Below, one piece after another: positions 1 through 8,746 of a DNA stretch of 64,000 nucleotides (position 1 is the stretch's first letter; every line of letters starts with the position of its first letter). The stretch is from Butyrivibrio sp. M55. Its GTDB lineage: Bacteria; Bacillota; Clostridia; Lachnospirales; Lachnospiraceae. A model generated the notes under the pieces. It did no database searches. It saw nothing but the letters and a program-made list of their open reading frames with translations, and had not been told where the DNA came from. The stretch spans positions 124,001 to 188,000 of the forward strand of contig NZ_FPCD01000004.1 of NCBI RefSeq assembly GCF_900116865.1, read 5' to 3'. Made by a program: the position numbers and the translations under genes.

Positions 1-567
1 GAAGGAAATGATTACACATTCTGGGGCAAGGGTGTTTCTCAGGGACATTCGGATGCTATCCGTCGCGTAAAAGGCGTTAAGAATGCAAAGCAGTATACAA
101 TCCCTGTTGAGAGCGCACTCGAGGCAGTAAGAAGCGGTCAGAATCCTAAGCTTACAACACGTCAGAAGCATACAAGAGAATGTTTTGTTGTTCTTGAAGA
201 GGGTGCTGATGCAGCAGCTGTAGAAAAAGAGATCAAGGAAATGCCCAACTACTTTGCTGATTATGACACAACAGTTCACTTCATCAGCGAAGAGGAACTT
301 TTGAAGAATCACAGCGGAATGGCTCACGGCGGATTTGTATTCAGAAGCGGTAAGACAGGTGCGGACAAAGAGCACAACCATGTTATTGAGTACAGCTTAA
401 AGCTTGATTCAAACCCTGAATTTACAACCAGCGTTCTTACGGCGGTTGCACGTGCTGCTTTCCGTATGTACAATGAAGGACAGAAGGGATGCAAGACTAT
501 GCTTGATATTGCTCCTTCTTATTTATCAGATAAGAGCTGTGAGGAGCTTAGAGCGCACTTACTGTAA
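1..567 (+). CDS. ddh: meso-diaminopimelate dehydrogenase, C-terminal part
   Basis: This is the last 188 codons of a gene that begins left of the window. The open frame runs from base 1 and contains the family signatures YTFWGKGVSQGHSDA, QYTIPVE, GMAHGGFV and the C-terminal block ARAAFRMYNEGQKG, which match meso-diaminopimelate D-dehydrogenase (about 325 residues, so roughly 140 residues are missing). The enzyme catalyses the NADPH-dependent reductive amination of L-2-amino-6-oxopimelate (open-chain tetrahydrodipicolinate) to meso-DAP in one step, supplying lysine and peptidoglycan in the cytoplasm. No terminator is visible between its stop and the lacI-type gene 36 bp downstream. Confidence 0.93.
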   Translation, partial: EGNDYTFWGKGVSQGHSDAIRRVKGVKNAKQYTIPVESALEAVRSGQNPKLTTRQKHTRECFVVLEEGADAAAVEKEIKEMPNYFADYDTTVHFISEEELLKNHSGMAHGGFVFRSGKTGADKEHNHVIEYSLKLDSNPEFTTSVLTAVARAAFRMYNEGQKGCKTMLDIAPSYLSDKSCEELRAHLL

Positions 568-603
568 GACAGATTGTTTACTTTGCACAGAAAGACATAA
601 GGT

Positions 604-1575
604 ATGGTAGGAATTAAGGACATAGCTAGAGAGGCCGGCGTATCCATAGCAACTGTCTCAAATGTTCTGCATGGTAAGCGGAACATGAGTGATAAGACAA
701 GAGAGAAGATTCTTGCGATTGCCAAGGAACTGGGCTACGAACTGCCAAAAATCCGAATAAAGGAAAAAAGTAGCGAAAACAAAACTATAGTAGTTAATTT
801 CAGTGACTTCGATACCAATTTTTATCTGAACATACTCCATGGTATAAGCGATTATGCATATTCCAAGGATTATGACATTATGGTGTGCACAAGCAGAAAT
901 GCCGAAAAATATATGTCTGATGCGTACTCCGCGGGATGCATCAACATCGATTACAGATGTGAAGATTCCATGCTGATAAAGGCAGCGGAGAACAACTATC
1001 CGATAATAGTTCTTGATAGGGAGATAAATCATTCGGGAATAAAGAGCGTTATAGTAAATAACTATGATGCAGAGAAAGAGATGGTTGAGACACTTATCAA
1101 GTCGGGATATGAGCGCTTTGCTTATTTATCCGGTATGGATACGGATGATAACAAGGAGAGATACCGTGCATTTCGCGATGCTCTTTCGGCCCACGGGATA
1201 ACTTTTCACAGAAGAGATTATTACGAGGGAAACTGGAGGGAAAAGAGCGGAACGCAGGCGGCAAGATTGTTGATGCTTTCGGAGCACATGCCACAGGTTC
1301 TTGTGTGTGCAAACGATATGATGGCTATTGGCGCTATGAGAAAGTTTAAGGAAGCGGGACTGCGCGTTCCCGAAGACATTGCGGTCTGCGGTTTCGACGA
1401 TGCTTTTGTTTCCAAGTACATGGGACTTACTACCGTAGAGGTTCCGAATTACGAGAGAGGATTCCTTGCAGCCCAGTCTCTGGTTGAGCTTATTGAAGGG
1501 ACGGGAAGCTACGAATCTCTCAAGATCGGTGCGAGGATAAAGTGGAGGAATTCCGCTTTAGTTAAAACAAGTTAA
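604..1575 (+). CDS. LacI family transcriptional regulator
   Basis: A 323-residue regulator. Residues 3-25 form the LacI helix-turn-helix (IKDIAREAGVSIATVSNVL), followed by the hinge helix. The rest is a periplasmic-binding-protein-like effector domain ending with the typical AVCGFDDAF block near residue 265. It sits directly upstream of a sugar ABC transporter and GH65 phosphorylase on the same strand, so it most likely represses that locus and responds to the imported disaccharide or its phosphorolysis product (inference). Three copies of TTTTACTAAAA lie between it and the transporter. The ribosome site before the ATG is weak (ATAAGG, close to the start). Confidence 0.9.
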   Translation: MVGIKDIAREAGVSIATVSNVLHGKRNMSDKTREKILAIAKELGYELPKIRIKEKSSENKTIVVNFSDFDTNFYLNILHGISDYAYSKDYDIMVCTSRNAEKYMSDAYSAGCINIDYRCEDSMLIKAAENNYPIIVLDREINHSGIKSVIVNNYDAEKEMVETLIKSGYERFAYLSGMDTDDNKERYRAFRDALSAHGITFHRRDYYEGNWREKSGTQAARLLMLSEHMPQVLVCANDMMAIGAMRKFKEAGLRVPEDIAVCGFDDAFVSKYMGLTTVEVPNYERGFLAAQSLVELIEGTGSYESLKIGARIKWRNSALVKTS

Positions 1576-1585
1576 ATCGATAATA

Positions 1586-1723
1586 TTTTACTAAAAAAGA
1601 GGTGGTTTTTACTAAAATCGCCTCTTTTTATATTAATTTTACATAATAAAACAAGGTTCAAACTGACAATGCCTCTAAAAAACAGATGGGGTATTGTCTT
1701 TTTTTAGTAAAAAATAGGATTAT
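1586..1723 (+). promoter_or_regulatory. Candidate operator cluster and promoter of the disaccharide operon
   Basis: TTTTACTAAAA occurs at 1586-1596 and 1607-1617, and its complement TTTTAGTAAAA at 1702-1712. A possible promoter, TTGTCT (1694-1699), an 18-bp spacer and GATTAT (1718-1723), brackets the third copy. The near-palindrome lying in the spacer is what a LacI-family repressor site would look like, but canonical LacI operators carry a central CG, which is absent here. The role is therefore an inference. Confidence 0.35.
1594..1629 (+). terminator. Rho-independent terminator after lacI-type gene
   Basis: AAAAAGAGGTGGTTTT pairs with AAAATCGCCTCTTTTT as a 16-bp stem with two G-U pairs and a very short loop, ending in a T run. 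It separates the regulator from the transporter operon. Confidence 0.75.
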
Positions 1724-1789
1724 GTAGTTAAGAAGATAACCTTTTTACCTTATTTAAGGGGAGTTATGGGAAAGGAGTAGTAATTAACT

Positions 1790-3055
1790 ATGAGGAATAA
1801 CAGATTGTTTGCAGCACTTTTGGCAACGGCTATGCTTGCAGGTTCCGTACTTACCGGTTGTGGAGCATCGTCTTCACAGGCAGCAGGTGGAGATTCTGCC
1901 GGCGGCGCAGGATCAAAAAGTGCCGGCGCAGGGGGTAAATTTACAATTTTCCAGTCAAAGACTGAGATCATGGATCAGCTTAATCAGCTTGCCAAAGATT
2001 ACAAGGATGAGACCGGTGTTGAAATCGAAGTATGGGAGACAAGTGGTGACAACTACTATAAGGATCTTAAAACGGGTATTTCTACAGAGTCAGGCCCTGT
2101 ACTGTTTTCACTTGCACCCGGATCTGAGTCTGTTGAGATGAAAGATTATCTCGAAGATGTAAGCGACCTCTCTTTTATGAGCAAGATAAGTGATAATCTC
2201 AAAGATTCTGTAGACGGAAAAGTTGTGGGGGTTCCTTATACGATCGAGGGATTTGGACTTGTATATGACGGCAATCTTGTAGATACATCAAAGATAGGTT
2301 CAACCGACGCACTTATTGATTTTCTTAAAGAAGCAAAGGGCAAGGGAATAAACGGACTTGGACTTTCACAGGAAGATTATTTCCTTATCGCACATATATT
2401 GAATACACCGTTTGCGGTTCAGGACGATCCTGATGCATACCTTCAGCAGGTATTAAACGGCGAAGTAAAAATGAAAGACAACGATGCATTTAAGGAGTTT
2501 GCAAAACTTATGGAAGCAATCCGTGAGAATTGCACGAACCCTGTAGATGTAACATACGACAACAACTGCGGTGATTTCGCAACAGGTAAGGCAGCAATGA
2601 TCCACCAGGGTAACTGGGCATACGGAATGTTCAAAGATTACGATGTGGATTTTGACATGGGTATCGCTCCCGTGCCGATCAAGGGCAATAAGAAAGTAGC
2701 AGTTTCTGTTCCCGCAGCGTGGTACATCAATGTTGATGCTTCGGATGAAGAGAAGACTATGGCAAAAGATTTCCTTGAGTGGCTTTACACAAGTGATAAA
2801 GGAACAGATTATCTTATGAATCAGTTTGGATTCGTTCCTGTTGTAGACGGAATGACTTCAGACAAACTCGATCCTCTTTCAAAGTCAATCTCAGAGGCAT
2901 CAAAGGACAGCATTCCGTGGGTAATGAGCAACTGGCCTGCAGGAATCATTACAACAAGTCTTTCACCTATCACACAGGAATTCTTTACAAATCCTTCAAT
3001 GACGGGTGAGGAACTTATCGACAAGCTTAACGAAGCATTTGTAAATGCAAAATAA
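1790..3055 (+). CDS. Sugar ABC transporter substrate-binding lipoprotein
   Basis: A 421-residue extracytoplasmic binding protein of the carbohydrate CUT1 type. The N-terminus is a lipoprotein signal (MRNNR, hydrophobic core, lipobox LTGC with the acylated Cys near residue 23), followed by an Ala/Gly/Ser linker and a mature domain starting GKFTIFQSK. GGNWAYG-like and PAAWYINV segments are typical of maltose-binding-protein-like proteins. GGGAAAGGAG precedes the ATG. It delivers an oligosaccharide to the two permeases that follow. The downstream GH65 enzyme suggests an alpha-linked diglucoside, but the exact sugar cannot be read from the sequence. No ATPase gene is present in the locus; CUT1 systems in Firmicutes often share a distant MsmX-type ATPase. 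Confidence 0.92.
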   Translation: MRNNRLFAALLATAMLAGSVLTGCGASSSQAAGGDSAGGAGSKSAGAGGKFTIFQSKTEIMDQLNQLAKDYKDETGVEIEVWETSGDNYYKDLKTGISTESGPVLFSLAPGSESVEMKDYLEDVSDLSFMSKISDNLKDSVDGKVVGVPYTIEGFGLVYDGNLVDTSKIGSTDALIDFLKEAKGKGINGLGLSQEDYFLIAHILNTPFAVQDDPDAYLQQVLNGEVKMKDNDAFKEFAKLMEAIRENCTNPVDVTYDNNCGDFATGKAAMIHQGNWAYGMFKDYDVDFDMGIAPVPIKGNKKVAVSVPAAWYINVDASDEEKTMAKDFLEWLYTSDKGTDYLMNQFGFVPVVDGMTSDKLDPLSKSISEASKDSIPWVMSNWPAGIITTSLSPITQEFFTNPSMTGEELIDKLNEAFVNAK

Positions 3056-3074
3056 GGTTTTTTAACGGTATGAG

Positions 3075-3103
3075 GGTGCTGTAACAGCATATGTTGCAGC
3101 ACC
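3075..3103 (+). promoter_or_regulatory. Intercistronic hairpin between binding protein and permease
   Basis: GGTGCTGTAAC pairs with GTTGCAGCACC (one G-U) around a 7-nt loop. No T run follows, so it is more likely an mRNA-stabilising or partial-attenuation hairpin. Such structures commonly keep the binding-protein message more abundant than the permease message. Confidence 0.55.
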
Positions 3104-3121
3104 TATTATGGAGATAAAGGT

Positions 3122-3967
3122 ATGAAGATTAGAAAAAGATGGTACGCATTGTTTACGGCGCCGCTTATGTTCACATTCTTTGTGGTTGTGATCATTCCGT
3201 TCTTTATAGGAATAGGATATTCATTTGTGGAATGGGACGGATTTGCCAAACACGCCGCAAACTTTGTAGGGATGAGTAACTATAAAGCGGTATTCGGAGA
3301 CAGACAGTTTATAAACGCAGCAGCAAGGACAACGATTTTTACAGTCATAAGTGTAATAACCGTAAATGTCCTGGGATTGTTTTTTGCCCTTCTTGTAACT
3401 ACGGGGCTCAAGGTAAAGAACTTTGCCAGAACCATGCTTTTTTTACCATATCTTATCGGTGGACTTATCTTGGGATATATCTGGAAGAGCGTGTTCAGTG
3501 AGTTCTTCCTGAGCGTGGGTCTTGGTAACTGGCTTACGGATTCAACAAAATCAATAATCGCGATGATCGTTGTAACAACATGGCAGCTTGCAGGTTACGT
3601 GATGATCGTGTACATAACGGGAATCATGGCTATTCCGGATGATGTTATGGAGGCTGCGGCAATTGACGGAGCGAACTATTTTCAGACTCTGTTCTCAATC
3701 AAGTTCCCGCTCCTTATGCCGTCGTTTACGATATGCCTGTTCCTTGCTCTTTCAAACTGTTTCAAGATTTACGATGTCAACGTATCTCTTACGGGCGAAG
3801 GAGCAAATTTCCAGTCTGAGATGTTCTCACTTAATATCTACAACGAGATTTTCAGTCTCAGTAATTTCGGATACGGTCAGGCTAAGGCAATTATCTTTTT
3901 CCTGATCATTGCGATAGTTACCTTTGTTCAGGTATCGATAACAAAGAAAAGGGAGGTGGCAATGTAA
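3122..3967 (+). CDS. Sugar ABC transporter permease (MalF type)
   Basis: A 281-residue integral membrane protein with about six transmembrane helices. The EAA loop that contacts the ATPase is visible as EAAAIDGANYFQTLF, followed by IKFPLLMP, around residues 178-202. The N-terminus RKRWYALFTAPLMFTFF fits the MalF/UgpA class of CUT1 transporters. The stop codon is immediately followed by the ATG of the second permease, indicating translational coupling. It forms the membrane channel with the neighbouring permease and receives sugar from the lipoprotein encoded upstream. Confidence 0.93.
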   Translation: MKIRKRWYALFTAPLMFTFFVVVIIPFFIGIGYSFVEWDGFAKHAANFVGMSNYKAVFGDRQFINAAARTTIFTVISVITVNVLGLFFALLVTTGLKVKNFARTMLFLPYLIGGLILGYIWKSVFSEFFLSVGLGNWLTDSTKSIIAMIVVTTWQLAGYVMIVYITGIMAIPDDVMEAAAIDGANYFQTLFSIKFPLLMPSFTICLFLALSNCFKIYDVNVSLTGEGANFQSEMFSLNIYNEIFSLSNFGYGQAKAIIFFLIIAIVTFVQVSITKKREVAM

Positions 3968-4810
3968 ATGGCTAAAAGTGTAAAAAAGATTATTCCGAAC
4001 GTACTTGTTGCACTTATGTGTTTACTGTACCTGTTCCCGATTTATCTGATACTTACGAATTCATTTAAGAGCAGAGCCGAGATGTACAAAAACATGGTGG
4101 CGCTTCCGGGGAAGTTCTCATTTAAGTACTATACTTCCGCAATAGGAAAGATGAATTTCACAATATCTTTGTTTAACTCGATCGTCATTACGATTGTTTC
4201 GATAACTATCATCGTTGTTTTGTCTGCGATGACAGCATGGATGTTTGTAAGAAGTGCAAACAAGCTGAGTATAGCGCTTTTTTCAATTCTTGTGGCAACT
4301 ATGCTGATTCCTTTCCAGACTATCATGATGCCTCTTATGCAGGAGATGAACAAGATCGGCAAGGTTACAGGCCTTCAAATGACAGACTCCGTCGGTGGAC
4401 TGATATTTATGTATATTGGCTTTGGCGCAGGAATGGGCGTATTCCTTTATCACGGTTTTATATCGTCGATTCCCGTATCGTTGGAAGAGGCGGCAATCAT
4501 TGACGGATGCAGCGTTTGGACGTTGTTCTGGAGGATTGTTTTCCCAATTCTCAAACCTACTACGATGACACTTATAATCCTTGATGTTATCTGGATCTGG
4601 AATGATTATCTTTTGCCTTCGCTTACTCTTAAGTCTACGGCAAACAGAACAATACCGATCTCGACAGCCAAGTTTTTCGGGCAATATACGATCAGCTGGA
4701 ATGAAGCTATGGCGGCGCTTGTTATAACAATTATTCCTGTTGCGATTTTCTATCTTGCGGCACAGAAATACATTGTAAAAGGCGTGGCAGCAGGAGCTGT
4801 AAAGGGATAA
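3968..4810 (+). CDS. Sugar ABC transporter permease (MalG type)
   Basis: A 280-residue membrane protein of the MalG/UgpE class with six predicted helices and an EAA loop (EEAAIIDGCSVWTLF, then RIVFPILKP) near residues 178-202. It begins directly after the stop codon of the first permease. Its ribosome site, GGGAGGTGG, lies inside the end of that gene. It should pair with the first permease as a heterodimer. The downstream GH65 phosphorylase begins 17 bp later with its own AAAAGGAT site, so all genes from 1790 to 7736 probably form one transcript. Confidence 0.93.
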   Translation: MAKSVKKIIPNVLVALMCLLYLFPIYLILTNSFKSRAEMYKNMVALPGKFSFKYYTSAIGKMNFTISLFNSIVITIVSITIIVVLSAMTAWMFVRSANKLSIALFSILVATMLIPFQTIMMPLMQEMNKIGKVTGLQMTDSVGGLIFMYIGFGAGMGVFLYHGFISSIPVSLEEAAIIDGCSVWTLFWRIVFPILKPTTMTLIILDVIWIWNDYLLPSLTLKSTANRTIPISTAKFFGQYTISWNEAMAALVITIIPVAIFYLAAQKYIVKGVAAGAVKG

Positions 4811-4827
4811 AAAGCAGGGAAAAGGAT

Positions 4828-7083
4828 ATGAAGCGTATCATTACAAGACAGGAAAAATTTGAGGAAAAAGAAGTCAATCTTCATGAGGCTCTTTTTTCCA
4901 ATGCAAACGGATATATAGGCGTGAGGGGTAATGTCGAAGAAGGTGTTCCTTGTGGCTGGAATACCATGCGCGGAACGTACATAAACGGTGTGTACGAGAT
5001 TATCCCGATGAAACAGGCAGAGAGTCTGTGCAACCTTATAGAGAAGAAACAGACGATGCTCAATGTCGCAGACACTCAGACAATATGCCTTATAGCGGAC
5101 GGTGACAGGTTCGATTTAACTACAGGAAAAGTGCGTACGAACGAGAGAATCCTTGATATGGAGCAGGGCGTCACGAGGCGCCATGTAATCTGGGCTTCCC
5201 CTGACGGAAAAGAAATAGAGCTGTCGGTTACAAGGATGACATCATTTCTGATTCCTTCTCTTTTCACAATTGAGTACAACGTTAAGGCACTAAATTTTGA
5301 CGGTGAGATAGAGATAGAGTCATATCATATTGCGGATGTAAGGAACTACTCAAACCCTGACGATCCGAGGCTTGCCGATGACAGCGGAGCACTTCTTAAT
5401 GTTGAGGTTGTGAAGTGGCGAGAGGATATGAGCGTTGCGGTAAGCGCGACAGATGTCAGCGGAATAACTGTGGCGTCAGCAGTTTCGCACAGGTTAAGGC
5501 TTCCCGGCAAAGCGGAAATTAGTTACGGCAAAGAAGAGGGAAGGACTCTCTATCATGTAAAGGCTGAAGTTAAGCAGGGAGAGGAACTTTCTCTTATAAA
5601 GTATTCGACGTTTTCTGATTCTGTCCGCGAGGACGATCCCGAGGAGTTTGCAAGGGAAACTCTTAAAGAAGCGATGAGAGGAAATCTTGCGGATATTTAT
5701 GAGAAGCAAAAAGAGTATGTCACAGAGTTCTTTGACAATTCTGAAATGGAAATTGACGGAGACGAAGAACTTGGGCAGGCTGTAAATTTCAACATGTATG
5801 AACTTTTTCAGTCGGCGACGCGTGACAAACATTGCAGTATAGCGGCGAAGGGGCTTTCGGGTGAAGGTTACGAAGGTCATTATTTCTGGGACACAGAGAT
5901 GTATGTGGCACCTTTTTTCATACTGACCAATCCTGAACTTGCAAAAAATATTTTGCAGTATAGGTACGGAATTCTTGATAAAGCAAGGGAAAATGCAGCT
6001 CTTTTGGGACATAAGAAGGGAGCTCTTTATCCCTGGAGAACGATCACGGGCGAAGAGTGCTCCGGATATTTTCCGTCAGGAACAGCTGCGTATCACATTA
6101 ACGGTGCGATAGCTTATACGATCGTGCAGTATTATCTCACGACGGGAGACCTTGATTTCATGCTTGATCAGGGCGAAGAGATGCTTCTTGAGACGGCAAG
6201 GCTCTGGTTTGATGCCGGAAATTATGACAGACAGGGGCGCTTTGTGATCAATGAGGTGACGGGTCCCGATGAATATACGTGTATGACCGACAACAATTAT
6301 TACACCAATTGCTGCGCGGCCTACAACATGAGTATGGCGGTTTCTTTTGCCGAGAAGCACGCGTCAAGCAAGAGGCTAAAGGAGCTTCTTGATAAGCTCG
6401 GTGTGACAACCAAGGAACTAAAGGAGATAAAGGCAGCAGCGGAAAAAATGTATTTTCCTTATGATGAGGAACTTGGCATCAATCCGCAGGATGATTCATT
6501 TTTGCAAAAGCCTGTGTGGGATCTTAAGAACACACCTAAAGAGGAGTTTCCGCTGCTTCTTCACTATCATCCGCTTCACTTGTACAGATATCAGGTCTGC
6601 AAGCAGGCTGACACGGTGCTTTCTTACTTCCTGTTTGAGGACAGGCAGCCTAAGGAAGTTATGAAAAAGAGCTTTGAATATTATGAGAAGATCACGACTC
6701 ATGATTCATCTCTTTCAACGTGTGTGTTCAGTATTGTTGCATCAAGACTTGGCATGCACAAAAAAGCTGTGGATTATTTCGGAGACTCGATAAAACTCGA
6801 TCTATTGAATGCGCACAACAACTCCGGAGACGGCGTTCATACGGCAAATATGGGCGGAAGCTACATGGCGATAGTAAACGGTTTTGCGGGGCTACGGATA
6901 AACGCGGAAGGAATTTCGGTCAATCCGTTCCTGCCGACGGGCTGGAAGAAGTACAGCTTTAAGATTAAGTACAGAAAGAGCCTTTTGAAATTTACCGTCA
7001 CCAAGAGTGGAGCAGTCTGCGAAGTATTAAGGGGAGAAAAGATCGAGGTAAAAGGCGTAAAAGAAATGAGGTATGAAAAATGA
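4828..7083 (+). CDS. Glycoside hydrolase family 65 disaccharide phosphorylase
   Basis: A 751-residue protein with full GH65 architecture: an N-terminal beta-sandwich (about 1-270), a linker helix, an (alpha/alpha)6 barrel (about 310-690) and a small C-terminal beta domain. The catalytic acid is the Glu of VTGPDEYT, at about residue 482. HYFWDTEMYV and GVHTANMGGSYMA line the active and phosphate sites. These enzymes invert an alpha-glucosidic bond with phosphate, giving beta-glucose 1-phosphate plus glucose or another acceptor. The adjoining beta-phosphoglucomutase fits this product exactly. Substrate (maltose, kojibiose, nigerose, trehalose or another) cannot be assigned by eye. There is no signal peptide, so it is cytoplasmic. 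It overlaps pgmB by 4 bp (ATGA). Confidence 0.93.
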   Translation: MKRIITRQEKFEEKEVNLHEALFSNANGYIGVRGNVEEGVPCGWNTMRGTYINGVYEIIPMKQAESLCNLIEKKQTMLNVADTQTICLIADGDRFDLTTGKVRTNERILDMEQGVTRRHVIWASPDGKEIELSVTRMTSFLIPSLFTIEYNVKALNFDGEIEIESYHIADVRNYSNPDDPRLADDSGALLNVEVVKWREDMSVAVSATDVSGITVASAVSHRLRLPGKAEISYGKEEGRTLYHVKAEVKQGEELSLIKYSTFSDSVREDDPEEFARETLKEAMRGNLADIYEKQKEYVTEFFDNSEMEIDGDEELGQAVNFNMYELFQSATRDKHCSIAAKGLSGEGYEGHYFWDTEMYVAPFFILTNPELAKNILQYRYGILDKARENAALLGHKKGALYPWRTITGEECSGYFPSGTAAYHINGAIAYTIVQYYLTTGDLDFMLDQGEEMLLETARLWFDAGNYDRQGRFVINEVTGPDEYTCMTDNNYYTNCCAAYNMSMAVSFAEKHASSKRLKELLDKLGVTTKELKEIKAAAEKMYFPYDEELGINPQDDSFLQKPVWDLKNTPKEEFPLLLHYHPLHLYRYQVCKQADTVLSYFLFEDRQPKEVMKKSFEYYEKITTHDSSLSTCVFSIVASRLGMHKKAVDYFGDSIKLDLLNAHNNSGDGVHTANMGGSYMAIVNGFAGLRINAEGISVNPFLPTGWKKYSFKIKYRKSLLKFTVTKSGAVCEVLRGEKIEVKGVKEMRYEK

Positions 7084-7736
7084 AAGCAGTAATCTTTGAC
7101 CTTGACGGAGTGATCTGTTTTACCGATAAGCTCCACTACAAGGCGTGGAAAACCGTTGCCGATGAGCAGGGGATATATTTTGATGAGAAGATAAATGACA
7201 GATTACGCGGAGTCAGCAGAATGGATTCGCTTGATATTATCTTGGAGAAGGCAGGCAGAACGTATTCCGCTATTGAGAAAGAAAAAATAGCAGAAGAGAA
7301 GAACAATATCTATGTGTCACTTCTTGATACCATGAGTGAAAAAGATCTTGATGACTCGGTCAAGAATGCACTTGATACATTAAGGTCGAGAGGAACACTT
7401 CTTGCAATAGGCTCAAGCAGTAAGAATACCAAGAAGATACTTGAAAAGCTTGGGCTTAAAGACTATTTTGATGCTGTTTCCGACGGAACAAATATAACAA
7501 AATCAAAGCCCGATCCGGAGGTCTTTTTAAAGGCAGCAGAGATGCTCGGTGTAGAACCTTCGGATGCGATAGTCGTGGAAGACGCTCTTTCGGGCATAGA
7601 TGCGGCACTTGCGGGAGGTTTTAAATGTATCGGAATAGGTGAGGCATCAACTCATCCACAGGTGACTTATCCGATTAAGGATATGACCGAACTTCCTGAT
7701 GTAGTGCTGTGTGATACGGCCTGTTTATCGGGTTGA
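7080..7736 (+). CDS. pgmB: beta-phosphoglucomutase
   Basis: A 218-residue HAD-superfamily enzyme that converts beta-glucose 1-phosphate to glucose 6-phosphate. Motif I is FDLDGVICF with Asp8 (nucleophile) and Asp10 (acid/base), motif II is GSSSKN, motif III is the Lys of KSKPDPEVF, and motif IV is VVEDALSGI. The helical cap (about 15-85) contains the HYKAW and GVSRMDSL segments typical of beta-PGM. Start and stop overlap with the GH65 gene couples the two steps: phosphorolysis then isomerisation feeds glycolysis with one ATP saved per disaccharide. Confidence 0.95.
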   Translation: MKAVIFDLDGVICFTDKLHYKAWKTVADEQGIYFDEKINDRLRGVSRMDSLDIILEKAGRTYSAIEKEKIAEEKNNIYVSLLDTMSEKDLDDSVKNALDTLRSRGTLLAIGSSSKNTKKILEKLGLKDYFDAVSDGTNITKSKPDPEVFLKAAEMLGVEPSDAIVVEDALSGIDAALAGGFKCIGIGEASTHPQVTYPIKDMTELPDVVLCDTACLSG

Positions 7737-7800
7737 AGTAAAATATGGATTAATCTAATGTAGAAAAATTGTAATGTTTTTTATAGTGATTAATATCGAG

Positions 7801-7828
7801 AAGATTCAGCCGGTTGCTGAATCTTTTT
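7801..7828 (+). terminator. Terminator of the disaccharide operon
   Basis: AAGATTCAGC, a 5-nt loop CGGTT, then GCTGAATCTT and a T run. A perfect 10-bp stem. Confidence 0.88.
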
Positions 7829-7956
7829 GTATGTGTTGCATTAGATGCGATATATTTTGTGTATGTATTGAATACCCCAAAGGTTAATGATAAAGTAATT
7901 AATGCGACAAAAATATTAAAAATGCATTATCATACTGCTCACGGGGGTATAAAAAA

Positions 7957-8664
7957 ATGAGAAAAAGATTATTATCTACAGGTGCGATGGCCATCACTGC
8001 TTTAGTGACAGTTCCGTTAGTTTATTGTTTCGGTTCTTATTTCGCAGGTAAGACTGATACAAATGCTGATGACCTTGAATTGGTATCAGAGTATTCGGAT
8101 TCTGTTAAAATGGAGTCATCATATTGTGGAGGATTTGATTGGTGGAATTTCCAGACACCGGTAAAGCCGGAATGTACACCTAAACCGGAATGCACACCAA
8201 AGCCTGAGTGCACACCTAAGCCGGAATGCACACCAAAGCCTGAGTGCACACCTAAGCCGGAATGTACACCGAAGCCTGAGTGCACACCTAAGCCGGAGTG
8301 TACACCAAAGCCTGAGTGCACACCCACACCAGTTTGTACGCCCACACCTACACCGGAGCCTACACCCGCACCGGTATGCGAGCCTACACCTGCACCTACA
8401 CCAGCTCCTGCGCCGGTTTGTGAACCTACACCTGCGCCTACACCGGAGCCAACACCTGAACCTGAACATCATGAAGACAATGATAATCATGATAATGATT
8501 CAGATTCTACACCGGAGCCTACACCCGCACCGGTTGTAACACCACAGCCTCAGCCTGTCAATGACACACCCGAGGTTAAGGGCGCTTCAAAGCCTAATGT
8601 GAAGGGTGCATATAAGCCTAATGTAAAAGGTGCATATAAACCAAACGTATCTACATCAAAGTAA
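7957..8664 (+). CDS. Exported Cys/Pro/Thr repeat protein of unknown function
   Basis: 235 residues and no family I recognise. Residues 1-31 (MRKRLL, then a hydrophobic stretch ending GSYFAGK) are a signal peptide or N-terminal anchor. Next comes a short segment with a Cys and aromatics (SSYCGGFDWWNF), then nine tandem KPECTP hexapeptides, further PVCTP and PVCEP units with TPxP spacers, an acidic His/Asp-rich insert (EHHEDNDNHDNDSDS), another Pro/Thr run, and three C-terminal octapeptides KGA(S/Y)KPNV. Pro/Thr-rich extended spacers are usual in cell-wall-spanning proteins, but a regular Cys every six residues is not. There is no LPXTG motif. GGGGG about 9 bp before the ATG is the ribosome site. 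The gene is monocistronic, with its own terminator. Confidence 0.8.
   Translation: MRKRLLSTGAMAITALVTVPLVYCFGSYFAGKTDTNADDLELVSEYSDSVKMESSYCGGFDWWNFQTPVKPECTPKPECTPKPECTPKPECTPKPECTPKPECTPKPECTPKPECTPKPECTPTPVCTPTPTPEPTPAPVCEPTPAPTPAPAPVCEPTPAPTPEPTPEPEHHEDNDNHDNDSDSTPEPTPAPVVTPQPQPVNDTPEVKGASKPNVKGAYKPNVKGAYKPNVSTSK
8164..8325 (+). repeat. Nine tandem 18-bp coding repeats (KPECTP)
   Basis: Nine consecutive 18-bp units encode KPECTP. The DNA varies at third positions in an alternating manner (AAGCCGGAATGCACACCA versus AAGCCTGAGTGCACACCT), as if a 36-bp dimer had been duplicated. Confidence 0.95.
8578..8649 (+). repeat. Three tandem 24-bp coding repeats (KGAYKPNV)
   Basis: Three 24-bp units at the 3' end of the same gene encode KGASKPNV, KGAYKPNV and KGAYKPNV. 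They form a basic C-terminal tail of the exported repeat protein. Confidence 0.93.
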
Positions 8665-8698
8665 TACAAAGTATTTTTTAGCATTTTAATATTTAATG

Positions 8699-8728
8699 AA
8701 CCCTGTCCGATTTTCGGGCAGGGTTTTT
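8699..8728 (+). terminator. Terminator of the Cys/Pro/Thr repeat gene
   Basis: AACCCTGTCCGA pairs with TCGGGCAGGGTT (one G-U) around a 2-nt TT loop, followed by TTTTT. Confidence 0.88.
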
Positions 8729-8746
8729 CGATTGTTCTGAATCATG

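Noticed and set aside
5494..6012. 172-residue open frame on the minus strand inside the GH65 gene
   Set aside because: It is antisense to a well-conserved GH65 catalytic domain, lacks a ribosome site and has an odd basic, aromatic composition typical of shadow frames.
8164..8325. Possible CRISPR-like repeat array
   Set aside because: Units are contiguous 18-bp repeats without spacers and stay in one reading frame encoding KPECTP, so this is a coding repeat.
8037..8345. Antisense frames across the KPECTP repeats (102 and 123 residues)
   Set aside because: They arise from the repetitive DNA of the real plus-strand gene and show no ribosome site or family match. The plus strand has a signal peptide and flanking terminator.
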